Shown in pieces: positions 63,207-64,000 of a DNA stretch of 64,000 nucleotides (the first letter of the stretch is position 1; every line of letters starts with the position of its first letter). The notes beneath the pieces were generated by a model. It saw nothing but the letters and a program-made list of their open reading frames with translations, was not told where the DNA came from and did not search any database. The translations under genes were made by a program, and so were the position numbers. Origin of the DNA: Pseudomonas prosekii (lineage in GTDB: Bacteria > Pseudomonadota > Gammaproteobacteria > Pseudomonadales > Pseudomonadaceae); the NCBI RefSeq assembly GCF_900105155.1, contig NZ_LT629762.1, forward strand, positions 5,403,501-5,467,500. Reading direction: 5' to 3'.

Positions 63207-64000
63207 ATGGTGCAGTTGATCTGCTCGGAATTCGATGAGTTCGAAGAGGCTTTATACGGCGTGCAGGGTCGTTATGTGCTGCGCACGCGGCAGCAGCGCG
63301 ATTGGCAACTGAACGTCGTCGACCTCAATGGCGTGGCGCTGATGAGCGGCCGCGAGGGCGCGGGCACGGTCTACACCGGGATCGGCCTGCCAGGTTACTT
63401 CAATATTTTCGTGCCGCTGACCGCGCACGAATCGACCGTGGTCGACGGCCATGCCTTCAACCACCGGCGGGTCGGCTGGATGGTGCCGAACGCGATGTTC
63501 CACATCAACGCGAAGAGCCCGGCGAGTTGGCTGACGGTGGCGATGTCCTGCGAATTGGTGTTGCGCTGGGCGGCGATCCGCGAGGATGAATTCGACTTTT
63601 CGCTGCTGCATCGCAACCTGGTGAGCAATGCCCAGCGCCACCTCGGCCCATTGTTATGGCTGGCGCGGCGGCTGTTTCACATCGACGCCCACGCACCGCA
63701 AGCGCTGCACACCGACGCGGCGGAGCAAGCCGCGCGCACCGAGGTGATGGGCGTGGTGTTTCGCCTGTTGCTGCCGGTCGATCCGGTGCACGCGGCGCCG
63801 CGCCACAACCGCGACCACAAAGACATCCTGCGCCGCGCGCTGGAACTGCTCGACACCCTGGACATCCAGTCGGTGTACACCGAAGACATTTGCCAGGCGA
63901 CCTGCGCGTCAGAGCGCACGGTGCGCAACGTTTTCAACGAATACCTCGGCATGAGCCCGCATCGCTATTTGATGATCCGCCGCTTGCACGCGATCCGCGC
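63207..64000 (+). CDS. AraC-family regulator, cut by the window end
   Basis: 264 codons are visible with no stop, and the last codons lie in the second DNA-binding helix region. N-terminal 200 residues are a cupin-like sensing part with no close hallmark; the C-terminal AraC domain begins at DILRRALELLDTL and contains EDICQATCASERTVRNVFNE then YLGMSPHRYLM. It resembles the EutR-like group. GAGGTG lies five bases before the ATG. The rest of the gene is outside the window. Confidence 0.85.
   Translation, partial: MVQLICSEFDEFEEALYGVQGRYVLRTRQQRDWQLNVVDLNGVALMSGREGAGTVYTGIGLPGYFNIFVPLTAHESTVVDGHAFNHRRVGWMVPNAMFHINAKSPASWLTVAMSCELVLRWAAIREDEFDFSLLHRNLVSNAQRHLGPLLWLARRLFHIDAHAPQALHTDAAEQAARTEVMGVVFRLLLPVDPVHAAPRHNRDHKDILRRALELLDTLDIQSVYTEDICQATCASERTVRNVFNEYLGMSPHRYLMIRRLHAIR

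Overview
The window looks like a chromosome segment of a fluorescent Pseudomonas (P. fluorescens group). The evidence is the GC-rich coding style, the gene families present (malate:quinone oxidoreductase with a leader, the spermidine/putrescine transporter beside gamma-glutamylputrescine genes, a Fur-box siderophore receptor) and the many intergenic palindromic repeats of the REP/REPIN type seen throughout such genomes. There is no prophage, integrase, transposase, rRNA, tRNA or CRISPR array that I can see. The assignment is by family recognition only.

Layout. 1-5.2 kb: mqo, then a small accessory patch with two unknown small genes, a broken copy of a secreted-protein gene whose intact relative lies at 52.8 kb, and a DUF4952-like/membrane-protein pair. 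5.2-10.3 kb: a zinc alcohol dehydrogenase, katG, a striking four-copy tandem REPIN array and a 27-residue membrane protein. 10.3-18.4 kb: AbrB-type membrane protein, iron-permease-like protein, two hydrolases and a tripartite efflux set (outer membrane factor, HlyD adaptor, DUF2955 inner membrane protein). 18.4-26.9 kb: a giant CheB-CheR-PAS-histidine kinase-receiver hybrid, L-lactate permease, several small unknowns and a lipoprotein.

27-38.3 kb is a polyamine block. PotF-I-H-G import putrescine or spermidine, and PuuA, PuuB, PuuC and PuuD form a gamma-glutamylated putrescine-to-GABA route, with a PuuR-like cupin regulator at the end. puuD-pot and puuA-puuC-puuB diverge from a shared 280-bp regulatory region.

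38.9-42.6 kb is the main accessory region and is AT-richer. It opens with a consensus promoter that would drive a leaderless 20-codon ORF rich in Met and Cys codons and ending at an intrinsic terminator. An orphan Hcp gene follows (on the minus strand) that overlaps a DUF4225-like gene; a four-helix membrane-protein gene points towards it and stops 8 bp from its end. This is the layout of pore-forming colicins and their immunity genes, so I read it as a candidate type VI effector/immunity module. A secreted Cys-rich protein made of 42-residue tandem repeats lies further on.

42.6-64 kb: an amidase, a Fur-controlled TonB receptor, a LacI-regulated sugar or cyclitol catabolic operon (Gfo/Idh/MocA oxidoreductase, TIM-barrel isomerase, NHS-type permease) with a clear palindromic operator, a DMT exporter with a divergent LysR regulator, a stand-alone CheB-like protein, a GT2 glycosyltransferase, a pair of inverted paralogous small membrane proteins, a PAS-containing chemoreceptor, a monofunctional catalase, an isochorismatase-family hydrolase, and an AraC regulator cut by the window end. 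Many small genes were placed by ribosome-binding sites; several use GTG or TTG starts.
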